Shown here: piece after piece, positions 35,311-36,288 of the stretch | Position numbering within the stretch: the first letter of the stretch is position 1 | Layout: each line of letters opens with the position of its first letter | Source: Chitinophagaceae bacterium | Lineage (GTDB): Bacteria; Bacteroidota; Bacteroidia; Chitinophagales; Chitinophagaceae | DNA: 36,288 bases | NCBI GenBank assembly: GCA_947372235.1 | Contig: CANBSW010000028.1 | Location: 1-36,288, forward strand | Reading direction: 5' to 3' | Program-made: the position numbers and the translations under genes | Notes under the pieces: generated by a model | The model's database searches: none | What the model saw: the letters and a program-made list of their open reading frames with translations, nothing else | Told to the model about the DNA's origin: nothing

Positions 35311-35415
35311 GCGAATTCTCTGCATCTCCCTGTCTCTGCCTTGAATAAATATTTAGAGATTAATGAAGCGTGAGTTCATTTTCACCGCAGAGACAGGGAG
35401 ATGCAGAGAATTCGC
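35311..35415. repeat. perfect 29-base inverted repeat, CGCAGAGA type (element G)
   Basis: The arms at 35311-35339 and 35387-35415 are exact reverse complements over 29 bases with a 47-base spacer. The left arm starts GCGAATTCTCTGCATCTCCC; the right arm ends GCAGAGAATTCGC. A further outer TAACTC/GAGTTA pair extends it with mismatches. It shares the CTCTGC/GCAGAG core with element C. It sits between the propeller stop and the GH2 start. No T run follows. Confidence 0.93.
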
Positions 35416-35463
35416 AGAGAGTTACAAATCTGTCCAAGGCATAAGGATTTAATAAATAATTGT

Positions 35464-36288
35464 ATGAGAAAAGTATCACTATTATTGACTCTATTGATTT
35501 TTGGGCAGGCAAATGCACAACGGGTAATCACAGATTTTAACAGAAACTGGAAATTCTTTTTAGGAAACGACAGTTTAGCTTCACAATCATCATTCAATGA
35601 TAATAGCTGGCGTAAACTGGAGCTTCCGCACGACTGGAGCATAGAATTACCCTTTGATGAAAAAGCACCTGCTACCAATCAGGGTGGGGCATTGCCCGGT
35701 GGTATTGGTTGGTATAGAAAAAGTTTTATACTGCCTGCATCGCTTACAAACAAGAATGTTTTTATTGAGTTTGACGGAATCTACCGAAACAGCGAAGTTT
35801 GGATCAATGGTCATTACCTTGGCAAGCGGGCAAATGGATATATATCATTCCGCTATGAATTAACACCCTGGTTGAAATTTGGTGATCATCCCAATATCAT
35901 TTCCGTAAAAGTTGATAATTCACAGCAACCTAATTCACGCTGGTATACGGGTTCCGGCATATATCGGAATGCCCGGTTAATAACTACCAACAAAATAGCA
36001 GTAAGTGAATGGGGAAGTTTTGTTACAACACCGAAAATAACTAAACGGGCAGCTGATATCGATTTGGTAATCAATATTACTTCCCAAAGTACGGGTACGG
36101 AAACAGTGAAATTAGTATCAAGTGTATATAATGCATCAGATGAAATTGTTGTAAGTCAATCAACGGATGTAATATTAAAAAACAAGCTTACTTCATCCCA
36201 ACAAACGCTGCATCTCAATGATCCAAAGTTATGGTCTGTGGAACAGCCATATTTGTATAAAGTGGTTACTTTGATCCTGCAGAATAAT
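35464..36288 (+). CDS. GH2 glycoside hydrolase, probable beta-galactosidase (5' part, continues beyond window)
   Basis: Reading from ATG 35464 gives 275 codons open to the end of the window. A signal peptide (MRKVSLLLTLLIFGQANAQ) is followed by NRNWKFFLGND and LPHDWSIELPFD, the opening of GH2 beta-galactosidase-type enzymes. The N-terminal jelly-roll continues with GGIGWYRKSFILP, VFIEFDGIYRNSEVWINGHYLG and SRWYTGSGIYRN, all standard GH2 signatures. The immunoglobulin-like domain starts near residue 180, and LWSVEQPYLYKVV near the end is the usual lead-in to the barrel. The catalytic barrel is outside the window, so galactosidase versus glucuronidase or other GH2 activity is not settled, though the DWS and GG-x-GWYRK pattern favours beta-galactosidase. 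Confidence 0.9.
   Translation, partial: MRKVSLLLTLLIFGQANAQRVITDFNRNWKFFLGNDSLASQSSFNDNSWRKLELPHDWSIELPFDEKAPATNQGGALPGGIGWYRKSFILPASLTNKNVFIEFDGIYRNSEVWINGHYLGKRANGYISFRYELTPWLKFGDHPNIISVKVDNSQQPNSRWYTGSGIYRNARLITTNKIAVSEWGSFVTTPKITKRAADIDLVINITSQSTGTETVKLVSSVYNASDEIVVSQSTDVILKNKLTSSQQTLHLNDPKLWSVEQPYLYKVVTLILQNN

Noticed and set aside
4863..35415. The dispersed palindromes as a CRISPR array
   Set aside because: They are single inverted repeats at separate gene junctions, not regularly spaced direct repeats, and no cas gene is present.

Overview
The window is a polysaccharide-utilisation region from a member of the Bacteroidota. The evidence is a SusC/SusD pair, many secreted carbohydrate-active enzymes with short signal peptides, a TlpA/DUF4369 thioredoxin, an MG2-type giant secreted protein, AT-rich DNA, absence of clear Shine-Dalgarno sites, and two promoter-like matches to the TTTG / TAnnTTTG type. 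Family-level placement (something like Chitinophagaceae or Sphingobacteriaceae) is only an impression. I see no tRNA, rRNA, CRISPR array, transposase or integrase.

Layout. 1-2133: two housekeeping-type genes (MtfA-like zinc peptidase and a luciferase-like flavin oxidoreductase). 2219-6256, minus strand: a GH51 arabinofuranosidase fused to a GH43-like N-terminal domain, then a CE15 glucuronoyl esterase. From 6591 everything is on the plus strand: an MG2/macroglobulin-like secreted protein, a large alpha/beta-hydrolase (S9/CE1-like), a GH29 alpha-L-fucosidase followed by a small lysine-methyltransferase-like gene, then the SusC-SusD-third lipoprotein core (14348-20207) closed by a strong stem-loop. 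Next come TlpA/DUF4369, a CE20/SASA-type acetylesterase plus a second CE15 (closed by another strong stem-loop), a large TIM-barrel hydrolase with alpha-glucuronidase-like architecture but no family I can assign, GH95 fucosidase, GH78 rhamnosidase, a five-bladed beta-propeller glycosidase, and the start of a GH2 enzyme that runs off the window.

How it works together (inference). SusC/SusD and the third lipoprotein would bind and import oligosaccharides. The secreted enzymes remove terminal or side-chain groups: arabinofuranose (GH51), fucose (GH29, GH95), rhamnose (GH78), acetyl (SASA), uronic-acid esters (two CE15), and probably galactose (GH2). Nearly all are exo-acting debranching enzymes. 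No backbone endo-enzyme (GH10, GH5, PL) is visible, so this looks like a locus for a highly decorated uronic-acid-containing plant or algal heteropolysaccharide (arabinogalactan-protein-like, pectic side chain, or glucuronoxylan-lignin). No regulator (HTCS, ECF sigma/anti-sigma, AraC) lies in the window, and the SusC lacks the N-terminal signalling domain that would pair with an anti-sigma factor.

Two patterns go beyond a standard locus. First, the same jelly-roll (GH2-N-like) domain is inserted inside two unrelated enzymes, the acetylesterase and the GH95. Second, seven gene junctions carry long imperfect-to-perfect inverted repeats belonging to a few recurring sequence types; one has perfect 29-base arms.
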